In this document: one piece after another, positions 50,801 to 57,999 of the stretch | How the letters are laid out: each line of letters starts with the position of its first letter | Numbering within the stretch: position 1 is the stretch's first letter | Source: Longimicrobium sp. | Lineage (GTDB): Bacteria; Gemmatimonadota; Gemmatimonadetes; Longimicrobiales; Longimicrobiaceae | Reading direction: 5' to 3' | Length of the DNA: 64,000 nt | Assembly: GCF_036388275.1 (NCBI RefSeq) | Contig: NZ_DASVSF010000110.1 | Span: 1-64,000 of the forward strand | Translations under genes and position numbers: made by a program | Notes under the pieces: model-generated | Seen by the model: only the letters and a program-made list of their open reading frames with translations | Told to the model about the DNA's origin: nothing | The model's database searches: none

Positions 50801-51737
50801 AAGCACGCGGGTGGCGCTGCAGGCCATGGCGGAGTCCGGGCACGCGCCCGCGGCGCTGCTGACCCTGCCCCCCGACCGCTCGCGCCGCCACTCGGACTAC
50901 GTGCACCTGCGGCCCCTGGCCCAGTCGCTGGGCGTAGCGGTGATCGACGCGCCGGACGTGAACACCCCCGAGGCGCTCGCGGCGATGAGCGAGGTGGCGC
51001 CCCGGCACGTGCTGGTGATCGGGTGGTCGCAGATCTGCCGCGACGACTTCCTGGCGGTGCCCGCGGGAGGGGCCATCGGCTACCACCCCGCGCCGCTGCC
51101 GGAGAACCGCGGGCGCGGGGTGATCCCGTGGACCATCCTGCAGGGCGTGCGCGAGACGGGCGGCACCCTGTTCTGGCTGGACCCGGGGATGGACTCGGGC
51201 GACATCGCGGCGCAGGAGCGGTTTGAGGTGGACGAAGACGAGACGGCGGCCACGCTGTACGCCAAGCACATGGAGGCGCTGCGGCGGATGCTGGCCGGGC
51301 TGATGCCGCGGCTGGCGGACGGAACGGCGCCGCGGCTGCCGCAGGACCACTCGCGCGCCACCTTCTGTGCCCGGCGCACCGCCGCGGACGGGTGGATCGA
51401 CTGGACCCAGCCCGCCGACCAGGTGTGGGCGCTGGTGCGCGCCTCGGGCGACCCGTACCCCGGCGCCTTTACGGTGCAGGGGGGCGAAACGCTGGTGGTG
51501 TGGGAGGCGGACCGGGTGCGGGACGACCGCTACTGGGGCCTTCCCGGCCAGGTGCAGGCGATGGACGAACGGGGGGTGCTGGTGCAGTGCGGCGACCGCG
51601 GCCACGTGCGGCTTCGGGTGGTGCAGCGGGGGGATGGCGAACGGGTGGACGCGCGAAAGGTGCTGCGGATGCACGAAAAGCTGGGGATGGACGGGGCGGC
51701 GCTGTTCGCGGCGCTTCCGGGGGAGCGGCGGGCATGA
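50772..51737 (+). CDS. Formyltransferase family protein (methionyl-tRNA formyltransferase-like)
   Basis: A 321-residue two-domain protein: an N10-formyl-THF transferase fold (1 to about 200) and a C-terminal OB-like domain (W-I-D-W-T-Q-P-A-D-Q-V near 213). The active-site block reads G-Y-H-P-A-P-L-P-E-N-R-G-R-G-V-I-P-W (103-120) and D-P-G-M-D-S-G-D-I (137-145). His105 and Asp141 are kept, but the Asn of the usual N-x-H motif is Gly103. A sugar N-formyltransferase acting on the amino sugar made next door is the contextual guess. It overlaps both neighbours, so it belongs to the EpsLMN-like module. Confidence 0.82.
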   Translation: MRTVLVGAVESTRVALQAMAESGHAPAALLTLPPDRSRRHSDYVHLRPLAQSLGVAVIDAPDVNTPEALAAMSEVAPRHVLVIGWSQICRDDFLAVPAGGAIGYHPAPLPENRGRGVIPWTILQGVRETGGTLFWLDPGMDSGDIAAQERFEVDEDETAATLYAKHMEALRRMLAGLMPRLADGTAPRLPQDHSRATFCARRTAADGWIDWTQPADQVWALVRASGDPYPGAFTVQGGETLVVWEADRVRDDRYWGLPGQVQAMDERGVLVQCGDRGHVRLRVVQRGDGERVDARKVLRMHEKLGMDGAALFAALPGERRA

Positions 51738-52402
51738 AGGGCCCGCTGCTGGTGGTGGCGCCGCACCCCGACGACGAGGTGCTGGGCGCCGGCGGCACCA
51801 TCGCCCGACTCTCGGCCGCGGGCGAGGACGTGTACGTCGTCATCGTGACCAAGGGCTTTCCCCCGCACTGGGACGAGGCGTTCATCGCCCGGGGGCGCGC
51901 GGAGGCGGCGGAGGCGCACCGGGTGCTGGGCGTGCGGGAAACGTTCTTCCTGGACTTTCCCGCCGCGGCGCTCGATACGGTGCCGCACCGCGACCTGAAC
52001 GCCCGGATGGGCGAGGTGTTCGCGCGGGTGCGGCCGCACACGGTGCTCATCCCCTTCGTGGGCGACATCCACGCCGACCACCAGCTGGTGTTCCTGTCGG
52101 CCCTGGTCGCGTCGCGCCCCTCCACCGCCGCGCCGCCGCGGATGGTGCTGGCGTACGAGACGCTCTCCGAAACCAACTGGAACGCGCCGTACCTGTCGCC
52201 GGCCTTTGCGCCGAACGTGTACGTGGACGTGTCGGACCAGCTGGACACCAAGGTGCGCGCCATGGAGTGCTTCGGGTCGCAGATCAAGCCCTTTCCGCAC
52301 GAGCGCTCGGCCGAGGCGCTGCGGGCGCTGGCGACGATGCGCGGGTGCACCGTGGGCGTGCGCGCGGCCGAGGCGTTCGTGCTGGTGCGCCAGGTCTGGT
52401 GA
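51734..52402 (+). CDS. PIG-L family deacetylase (LmbE-like)
   Basis: A 222-residue zinc-dependent N-deacetylase. P-H-P-D-D-E (10-15) is the metal-binding signature, and G-D-I-H-A-D-H-Q near 111-118 supplies the second histidine site. Relatives deacetylate GlcNAc-type groups in glycolipids, mycothiol or polysaccharide precursors. Because it lies between a formyltransferase and an O/N-acetyltransferase with four-base overlaps, it may remove an acetyl group so that a formyl or acetyl group can be put on the amine. This is inference only. It starts in an ATGA overlap. Confidence 0.88.
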   Translation: MKGPLLVVAPHPDDEVLGAGGTIARLSAAGEDVYVVIVTKGFPPHWDEAFIARGRAEAAEAHRVLGVRETFFLDFPAAALDTVPHRDLNARMGEVFARVRPHTVLIPFVGDIHADHQLVFLSALVASRPSTAAPPRMVLAYETLSETNWNAPYLSPAFAPNVYVDVSDQLDTKVRAMECFGSQIKPFPHERSAEALRALATMRGCTVGVRAAEAFVLVRQVW

Positions 52403-53067
52403 CCGACTTCCTGGTGTGGGGGGGCGGGGGCCACGGCAAGGTGGTGGCCGACCTGGTGCGCGCCGCCGGCCACCGGCTGGCGGGGTTCGTGGACCGCGAC
52501 CCCGCCAAGCGCGGCAAGGTGGTGGAGCCCGGCGGCGCCACGGTCGTGGCGGATGAAGACGAGCTGCTGGACGCCATCCGCCGCGCGGCCCCGCTTCCCG
52601 CGGGGGCCGGCGCCGTGGCCCTGGCCGTGGGCGACAACGCGCAGCGCGCGCGCTGCCTGGCGGCGCTGGGCGACACGCCGTGTCCCCCGCTGGTGCATCC
52701 CACGGCCACGGTGAGCCCCTCGGCGACCCTCGGGCGGGGGACGGTGGTCTTTCCCCGCGTGGTGGTGAACGCCGCCGCGCGCGTGGGCGAAGCGGTGATC
52801 GTGAACACCGCCGCCGTGGTGGAGCACGACTGCGTGGTGGGCCACGGGGCGCACCTGTCGCCCATGTCGTCGCTGTGCGGAAACGTGCACGTGGGCCACC
52901 GCGGCTGGATCGGCGCGGGGGCCACGGTGGTCCCGGGAGTCCGCATCGGCGACGACGCGCGGGTGGGGGCCGGCGCCGTGGCGGTCCGCGACGTGCCGGA
53001 AGGGGCCACGGTGGCCGGCGTGCCGGCCCGGCCGCTGGTCCGAACGAGCAACGATCAACCAACGTGA
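52399..53067 (+). CDS. Sugar acetyltransferase of the NeuD/PglD/EpsM family
   Basis: A 222-residue protein with an N-terminal Rossmann-like UDP-sugar domain (W-G-G-G-G-H-G-K-V-V-A-D) and a C-terminal left-handed beta-helix of hexapeptide repeats from about 98. His143 in V-V-E-H-D-C-V-V matches the catalytic base of PglD, followed by V-G-H-G-A-H-L-S-P. PglD/EpsM N-acetylate the 4-amino group made by the aminotransferase whose gene follows. The GTG start overlaps the PIG-L stop. The next gene starts at or just after its stop. Confidence 0.9.
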   Translation: MTDFLVWGGGGHGKVVADLVRAAGHRLAGFVDRDPAKRGKVVEPGGATVVADEDELLDAIRRAAPLPAGAGAVALAVGDNAQRARCLAALGDTPCPPLVHPTATVSPSATLGRGTVVFPRVVVNAAARVGEAVIVNTAAVVEHDCVVGHGAHLSPMSSLCGNVHVGHRGWIGAGATVVPGVRIGDDARVGAGAVAVRDVPEGATVAGVPARPLVRTSNDQPT

Positions 53068-53069
53068 GC

Positions 53070-54245
53070 ATGTCCGACGTGCCGCCCCGCATCCTCCTGT
53101 CCACCCCCCACATGAGCGGGCGTGAGCAGGCGTACGTGGCCGACGCCTTCGCCAGCAACTGGATCGCCCCCCTGGGCCCGCACGTGGACGCCTTCGAGGC
53201 CGAGTTCGCCCGCACCGTGGGCTCTCGCCACGCGGCGGCGCTGAGCTCGGGGACGGCGGCGCTTCACCTGGCGCTGCAGCTGGCCGGGGTGCGGCCGGAC
53301 GACGAGGTGCTGGTGAGCTCGCTGACCTTTTCGGCCAGCGTGAACCCCATCGCCTACCTCGGCGCGCGCCCGGCGTTCATCGACAGCGAGGCGCGGTCGT
53401 GGAACATGGACCCGGCCCTGCTGGAGCAGGCGCTGGAAGACCGCGCCCGCGCCGGGCGGCTCCCCGCGGCGGTGGTGGTGGTGCACCTGTACGGGCAGAG
53501 CGCCGACCTGCACCCCATCGTGGACGCCTGCGCGCGCTACGGGGTGCCGCTGGTGGAAGACGCGGCCGAGGCGCTGGGTGCCACCTACCACGGGCGGGCG
53601 CCGGGCACCTTCGGGCAGTCGGGGATCTTTTCGTTCAACGGCAACAAGGTGATCACCACCTCGGGCGGCGGCATGCTGGTGTCCGACGACGACGCCCTGG
53701 TGGCCCACGCCCGCAAGCTGGCCACGCAGGCCCGCGACCCGGCCCCGCACTACGAGCACTCCGAGATCGGCTACAACTACCGCCTGAGCAACGTGCTGGC
53801 GGCCATCGGGCGCGCGCAGCTGGAGGTGCTGGAGGAGCGGGTGCTGGCGCGCCGCGCCGTGTTCGAGTTCTACCGCCAGGCGCTGGCCGGCGTCCCCGGG
53901 CTGCGGTGGATGCCCGAGGCACCGTGGGGCCGGCACAGCCGCTGGCTCACCTGCCTGACGGTGGACCCCGCCGAGTTCGGCGCCGACCGCGAGATGCTTC
54001 GGCTGGCGCTGGAGGCCCACGGCATCGAGGCCCGGCCGGTGTGGAAGCCCATGCACCTGCAGCCGGTGTTCGCCGGGCTTCCCACCTGGGGCGGCGACGT
54101 GGCGCGCGACCTGTTCGAACACGGGCTGTGCCTGCCCTCGGGCAGCAACCTGCGCGAAACCGAGCTGGAGCGCGTGGCGGAGGTGGTGCGCGCCGCCTCG
54201 CCGTCGGCGCGGCGGAACCCGGCTCGCGTGCCGGCCGCGCGCTGA
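53070..54245 (+). CDS. epsN: PLP-dependent UDP-4-keto-sugar aminotransferase (EpsN/PglE-like)
   Basis: A 391-residue DegT/DnrJ/EryC1/StrS aminotransferase. The PLP lysine is K193 in F-N-G-N-K-V-I-T, and D164 in V-E-D-A-A-E-A-L-G contacts the pyridine nitrogen. The N-terminal block S-T-P-H-M-S-G-R-E-Q-A-Y-V and N-W-I-A-P-L-G-P-H-V-D-A-F-E closely resembles Bacillus EpsN, which makes UDP-4-amino-4,6-dideoxy-GlcNAc. The 4-keto substrate could come from the membrane dehydratase at 10479. A GTG at 53064 (overlapping the previous stop) would add two residues. With its neighbours it completes a bacillosamine-type set. Confidence 0.92.
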   Translation: MSDVPPRILLSTPHMSGREQAYVADAFASNWIAPLGPHVDAFEAEFARTVGSRHAAALSSGTAALHLALQLAGVRPDDEVLVSSLTFSASVNPIAYLGARPAFIDSEARSWNMDPALLEQALEDRARAGRLPAAVVVVHLYGQSADLHPIVDACARYGVPLVEDAAEALGATYHGRAPGTFGQSGIFSFNGNKVITTSGGGMLVSDDDALVAHARKLATQARDPAPHYEHSEIGYNYRLSNVLAAIGRAQLEVLEERVLARRAVFEFYRQALAGVPGLRWMPEAPWGRHSRWLTCLTVDPAEFGADREMLRLALEAHGIEARPVWKPMHLQPVFAGLPTWGGDVARDLFEHGLCLPSGSNLRETELERVAEVVRAASPSARRNPARVPAAR

Positions 54246-54255
54246 AGGCGGGCGG

Positions 54256-55479
54256 ATGCCGATCACCGTGCTGGCGCTGGTGGACTACTACCTGCCCGGC
54301 TACAAGGCGGGCGGGCCGCTGCGCACGCTCGCCAACATGGTGGAGCAGCTGGCGGGCTCGGTCCGGTTCCGCGTGGTGACCCGCGACCGCGACTGCGGCG
54401 ACGACCAGCCGTACCCCGGCGTGCCCGCCGGCGCCTGGCAGGAGGTGGGCGGGGCCCAGGTCCTGTACCTGGCTCCCGGCCAGCTTGGCCCCGCCGGCCT
54501 TCGCCGCGCGCTGGCCGGCCCGTACGACGTGCTGTACCTGAACAGCCTGTTCTCGCCGCGGCTCACCCTGGCGCCCCTGCTGCTGCGCCGTGCGGGGGGG
54601 ATCCCGCGCCGCCCGGTGGTGCTGGCCCCGCGGGGCGAGCTGCACCCCGGCGCCATGGGCACGGGAAGCTGGGGGCGCGCGCTGCCGCGGGCGGTGGACG
54701 CCCGTTTCCCCTCGCCGCGCAACCTCAAGAAGCGGGGGTACATCGCCACCGCGCGCGGGCTGGGGCTGCTGGACGGCGTGGTGTGGCAGGCGTCCAGCGA
54801 AGAGGAGCGCGCCGACATCCTGCGGCACGCCGGCCCCGGGGCCACGGTGCGGGTGGCACCCGACCTTTCCGCCGCGCCGGTCCCGGTGGCTTCGGCCGGG
54901 CGGGCGGAAAAGCGGGCGGGGGAGCTGCGCGCCGCGTTCCTGTCCCGCATCGCTCCCAAGAAGAACCTGGACGGGGCGCTGCGGATGCTCCGGGGCGTGC
55001 GGGGGCGCGTGCGGCTGGACGTGTACGGCCCCGTGGAGGACGGGGCGTACTGGGACGGGTGCCAGGCGCTGATCGCCGGCCTGCCCCCCGGCGTTTCCGT
55101 GCACCACCATGGGTCCGTGGCGCATGAGCGCGTGCCGGCGGTGCTCGCCGAAAGCGACGTGCTGTTGTTTCCCACGCACGGCGAAAACTTCGGCCACGTC
55201 ATCGTCGAGGCGATGGTGCAGGGGTGTCCGGTGCTGATCAGCGACCAGACGCCGTGGCGAGGGCTGGAGGCCCGCCGGGCCGGCTGGGACCTGCCGCTGG
55301 ACGGCCCCGAAGCGTTCACGCGGGCCCTGCAGCGCCTCGCCGACATGGACGCCCAGGAGCACGGCGGGTGGCGCGCGGGCGCGGCGGAATTCGGCCGGCA
55401 GCGCAGCGTGGACCCCGGCGCGGTCGCCGCCAACCGCGCCCTGTTCGAATACGCGTCGTCGCTCGGCGCGCGGCGCTGA
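54256..55479 (+). CDS. Family 4 glycosyltransferase
   Basis: A 407-residue GT-B enzyme. V-D-Y-Y-L-P-G-Y-K-A-G-G-P-L-R-T-L near 9-25 is an acceptor-loop signature of a GT4 group common in exopolysaccharide loci. L-A-P-R-G-E-L-H-P-G near 123-132 and F-L-S-R-I-A-P-K-K-N-L-D near 231-242 follow, and E-x7-E is in H-G-E-N-F-G-H-V-I-V-E-A-M near 310. The gene lies ten bases after the aminotransferase stop and probably ends that transcript, because a 128-base gap with a candidate promoter follows. Confidence 0.9.
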   Translation: MPITVLALVDYYLPGYKAGGPLRTLANMVEQLAGSVRFRVVTRDRDCGDDQPYPGVPAGAWQEVGGAQVLYLAPGQLGPAGLRRALAGPYDVLYLNSLFSPRLTLAPLLLRRAGGIPRRPVVLAPRGELHPGAMGTGSWGRALPRAVDARFPSPRNLKKRGYIATARGLGLLDGVVWQASSEEERADILRHAGPGATVRVAPDLSAAPVPVASAGRAEKRAGELRAAFLSRIAPKKNLDGALRMLRGVRGRVRLDVYGPVEDGAYWDGCQALIAGLPPGVSVHHHGSVAHERVPAVLAESDVLLFPTHGENFGHVIVEAMVQGCPVLISDQTPWRGLEARRAGWDLPLDGPEAFTRALQRLADMDAQEHGGWRAGAAEFGRQRSVDPGAVAANRALFEYASSLGARR

Positions 55480-55494
55480 GCGCCCGCCGCGGGG

Positions 55495-55524
55495 CTGTCG
55501 CCGCGGGGCGGGAGTGCGTATGTT
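55495..55524 (+). promoter_or_regulatory. Candidate promoter before the cupin gene
   Basis: CTGTCG (55495-55500), 18 bases, TATGTT (55519-55524). It is weak but lies in the only sizeable gap in this part of the locus, with a predicted leader of about 77 bases. Confidence 0.3.
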
Positions 55525-55607
55525 CGCAAGGCAAGGCGCGCGGCCACTTTGCGCGCTCGGCGCCACCCCGTCACTACCCGTTCTTTTTCGACCGCAGGTA
55601 TCGCAAG

Positions 55608-55970
55608 ATGCATGAGCCATCGTCGGCCACCCCCTTCGTGCAGCCCAAGATCGTCGACAAGCCCTGGGGGCGAGAAGTCTGGTACGCGCACGAAGACCGC
55701 TACGCGGGGAAGGTGCTGGAGGTCACGGCCGGACACGCGCTCTCGCTGCAGAAGCACGAGCGCAAGCAGGAAACGATGCTGCTGCAGAGCGGCCGCCTGC
55801 GCTTTCACTTCAACGGCGCCGATTACGAGATGACCCCGGGGCAGTGCATCACCGTGCGCCCGGGCGACGTTCACCGCATGGAGGCGCTGGAAGACTCGGT
55901 GCTGCTGGAAGTGAGCACCCCCGAGCTGGACGACGTGATCCGGCTCGAAGACCGCTACGGGCGTTCGTGA
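55608..55970 (+). CDS. Small cupin (type II mannose-6-phosphate isomerase-like)
   Basis: A 120-residue single cupin. It begins with P-K-I-V-D-K-P-W-G-R-E-V-W and has the metal-binding blocks S-L-Q-K-H-E-R-K-Q-E (conserved H and E) and V-R-P-G-D-V-H-R-M (second H). The sequence resembles the C-terminal isomerase part of ManC-type enzymes, standing alone. It may isomerise a phosphosugar or bind a sugar nucleotide. In-frame upstream sequence is open but overlaps the previous gene; the chosen ATG has no close Shine-Dalgarno sequence. It is followed by the UDP-glucuronate epimerase. Confidence 0.8.
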   Translation: MHEPSSATPFVQPKIVDKPWGREVWYAHEDRYAGKVLEVTAGHALSLQKHERKQETMLLQSGRLRFHFNGADYEMTPGQCITVRPGDVHRMEALEDSVLLEVSTPELDDVIRLEDRYGRS

Positions 55971-55998
55971 AGGGGGCAGCCCTGAATCCGCGACCCCG

Positions 55999-56979
55999 AT
56001 GAGGTTCGTCGTTACCGGCGGCGCGGGGTTCATCGGCGGCCACGTCTGCGGGCGGCTGCTGGCCGCCGGCCACGAGGTGGTCTGCGTCGACAGCTTCGAC
56101 GACTTCTACGACCCCGCGGTGAAGCGCCGCACGGCCGACGGCCTCTCCTCGTTTCCCGGGTTCACGCTGGTGACGGCGGACATCCGCGACCAGCCGGCGC
56201 TCCGCGAAGGCGTGCGGGCGGCGGGTGTCCGCCCGGGATCCGTCGCCTGCATCGTGCACCTGGCCGCGCGTGCCGGGGTCCGCCCGTCCATCGAGGATCC
56301 CGTGCTGTACTCCCAGGTGAACCTCGACGGCACGGCATGCATGCTGGAGCTGGCCCGCGAGCTGAACGTGGGCGCGTTCATCTTTGGGTCCAGCTCCAGC
56401 GTGTACGGCGACCGCGCCGAGGTGCCGTTTCGTGAAGACGACGCGGCGGCGGCGCCCATCTCGCCGTACGCGGCCACCAAGCGTGCCGGCGAGCTGATGT
56501 GCCACGCCTACGCGCACCTGTACGGGCTGTCGGTGCTGTGCCTGCGGTTCTTCACCGTGTACGGCCCGCGCCAGCGGCCGGACCTGGCGATCCACAAGTT
56601 CGCCCGGCTGATGGCGGCGGGCGAGCCCATTCCGTTCTTCGGCGACGGGTCCACGCGGCGGGACTACACCTACGTCGACGACATCGTGCAGGGGGTGGAG
56701 GGGGCCATCCGCTTCGCGCTGGCCAACCCGGGGTGCTTCGAGGTGGTCAACCTGGGCGAAAGCGACACCGTCACCCTGTCGCGGCTGGTGGAGCTGCTGT
56801 CCGCGTCGCTGGGGGTGAATGCCGTCCTGCGGCGTCTTCCCGCGCAGCCGGGCGACGTGGAGCGGACCTGCGCCGACATCACCCGCGCGCGCGAGCTGCT
56901 GGGATACGCGCCGACGACGCGGATCGAAGAGGGCATTCCGAAGTTCGTGGAGTGGCTACGCGCGCAGCCGAAGGGCTGA
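55999..56979 (+). CDS. UDP-glucuronate 4-epimerase-like SDR
   Basis: A 326-residue extended SDR. G-G-A-G-F-I-G-G-H starts at residue 7, and D-S-F-D-D-F-Y-D-P near 35 is the segment typical of UDP-GlcA 4-epimerases. S-S-S-S-V-Y-G, S-P-Y-A-A-T-K-R-A-G-E (Tyr-xxx-Lys) and R-F-F-T-V-Y-G-P-R-Q-R-P-D-L-A-I also match that group. It would turn the Ugd product into UDP-galacturonate. Its neighbours are a cupin and glycosyltransferases. UDP-GlcNAc 4-epimerase activity is a less likely alternative. Confidence 0.88.
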   Translation: MRFVVTGGAGFIGGHVCGRLLAAGHEVVCVDSFDDFYDPAVKRRTADGLSSFPGFTLVTADIRDQPALREGVRAAGVRPGSVACIVHLAARAGVRPSIEDPVLYSQVNLDGTACMLELARELNVGAFIFGSSSSVYGDRAEVPFREDDAAAAPISPYAATKRAGELMCHAYAHLYGLSVLCLRFFTVYGPRQRPDLAIHKFARLMAAGEPIPFFGDGSTRRDYTYVDDIVQGVEGAIRFALANPGCFEVVNLGESDTVTLSRLVELLSASLGVNAVLRRLPAQPGDVERTCADITRARELLGYAPTTRIEEGIPKFVEWLRAQPKG

Positions 56980-56986
56980 TCCGGTG

Positions 56987-57988
56987 ATGGCTGTGGAGCG
57001 GCGGGCCGGTCCTACCTCCGGAGAGTGCGCGGGCGCGGCGGCGGGCCCGGAGCGCGGTTCCGCCGCTCCCCGCATCGCCGTGTGCATCGCCACGTTCCGC
57101 CGCCCCGAAGGGCTGGCCGCGCTGCTTGCCAGCCTGGGCCGGCTCACCTTCGCCCGCCAGCAGCCCCGGGTCTTCGTGGTCGTTTCCGACAACGACGCAC
57201 GGGAGTCCGCGCGCACCACCGCCGCCGCCGCCGCCCCCCATCTCCCGTGGGATCTTCACTACGTCGTGGAGCCCGAGCGCAACATCTCCCGCGCGCGGAA
57301 CCGCGCCGTCAGCCGCGCCCTGGAGGTGGGTACGGATTTCGTGGCGTTCGTCGACGACGACGAAACGGTCTGCGCCGACTGGCTCGACGAGCTGCTGGAT
57401 GCCCAGGCCTGCTTCGGGGCCGACGCGGTGCAGGGAAGGGTGATCCCCTGCTTTGCGCCCGGCACCCCCGCGTGGCTGGCGGACGCGCCGGCGTTCGCGG
57501 TGTCGCCGCCCCCCCGCGGCACCCTGGTTCCCGTGGCGTCTACGAACAACGTCCTCGTCGTCGCCCGGCTCCTGGTCGGGGACAGGCCGTTCGACCCCGC
57601 CTTCGGAATTTCCGGGGGCGAGGACTCGTTCTTCTTTCTGCGTGCGGCACGCGAAGGGGCGCGGATCGTGGCCGCGCCCGGGGCGGTCACCCGCGAGCAC
57701 ATCGGTCCCGCGCGGGCCCGCGCCGGCTGGGTGCTCCGGCGCTCGTTCCGGGTGGGGAACACCGCCCTGCGCTGCGAGTACGCCCTCCCGGCCCGCCGGC
57801 GGGCGGTGGCCCGGCGGCTGGCCTGGGCCACCGTTCGGCTCGGGGTATCGGCGGCGCTGCTTCCCGCCTCGCCGCTCCTGGGCAGGGCCGGCGTGCTGCG
57901 GGCCCTCTCGGCCGTGGGCTACGGGCTGGGGTGCTGGGCCGCCCTGGGGGGGTACAGCTACCTCGAATACCGCGACGTGGTCCGCTGA
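56987..57988 (+). CDS. Family 2 glycosyltransferase
   Basis: A 333-residue GT-A enzyme. After about 28 variable residues it has I-A-V-C-I-A-T-F-R-R-P-E-G-L, V-V-V-S-D-N-D near 65, F-V-A-F-V-D-D-D-E near 120 as the metal-binding site, and G-I-S-G-G-E-D-S-F-F near 206 as the catalytic acid region. The C-terminus carries two hydrophobic segments (about 285-320) that probably hold it to the membrane. It lies seven bases after the epimerase and eleven before the flippase. Confidence 0.88.
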   Translation: MAVERRAGPTSGECAGAAAGPERGSAAPRIAVCIATFRRPEGLAALLASLGRLTFARQQPRVFVVVSDNDARESARTTAAAAAPHLPWDLHYVVEPERNISRARNRAVSRALEVGTDFVAFVDDDETVCADWLDELLDAQACFGADAVQGRVIPCFAPGTPAWLADAPAFAVSPPPRGTLVPVASTNNVLVVARLLVGDRPFDPAFGISGGEDSFFFLRAAREGARIVAAPGAVTREHIGPARARAGWVLRRSFRVGNTALRCEYALPARRRAVARRLAWATVRLGVSAALLPASPLLGRAGVLRALSAVGYGLGCWAALGGYSYLEYRDVVR

Positions 57989-57999
57989 CCGGCCGCGCG

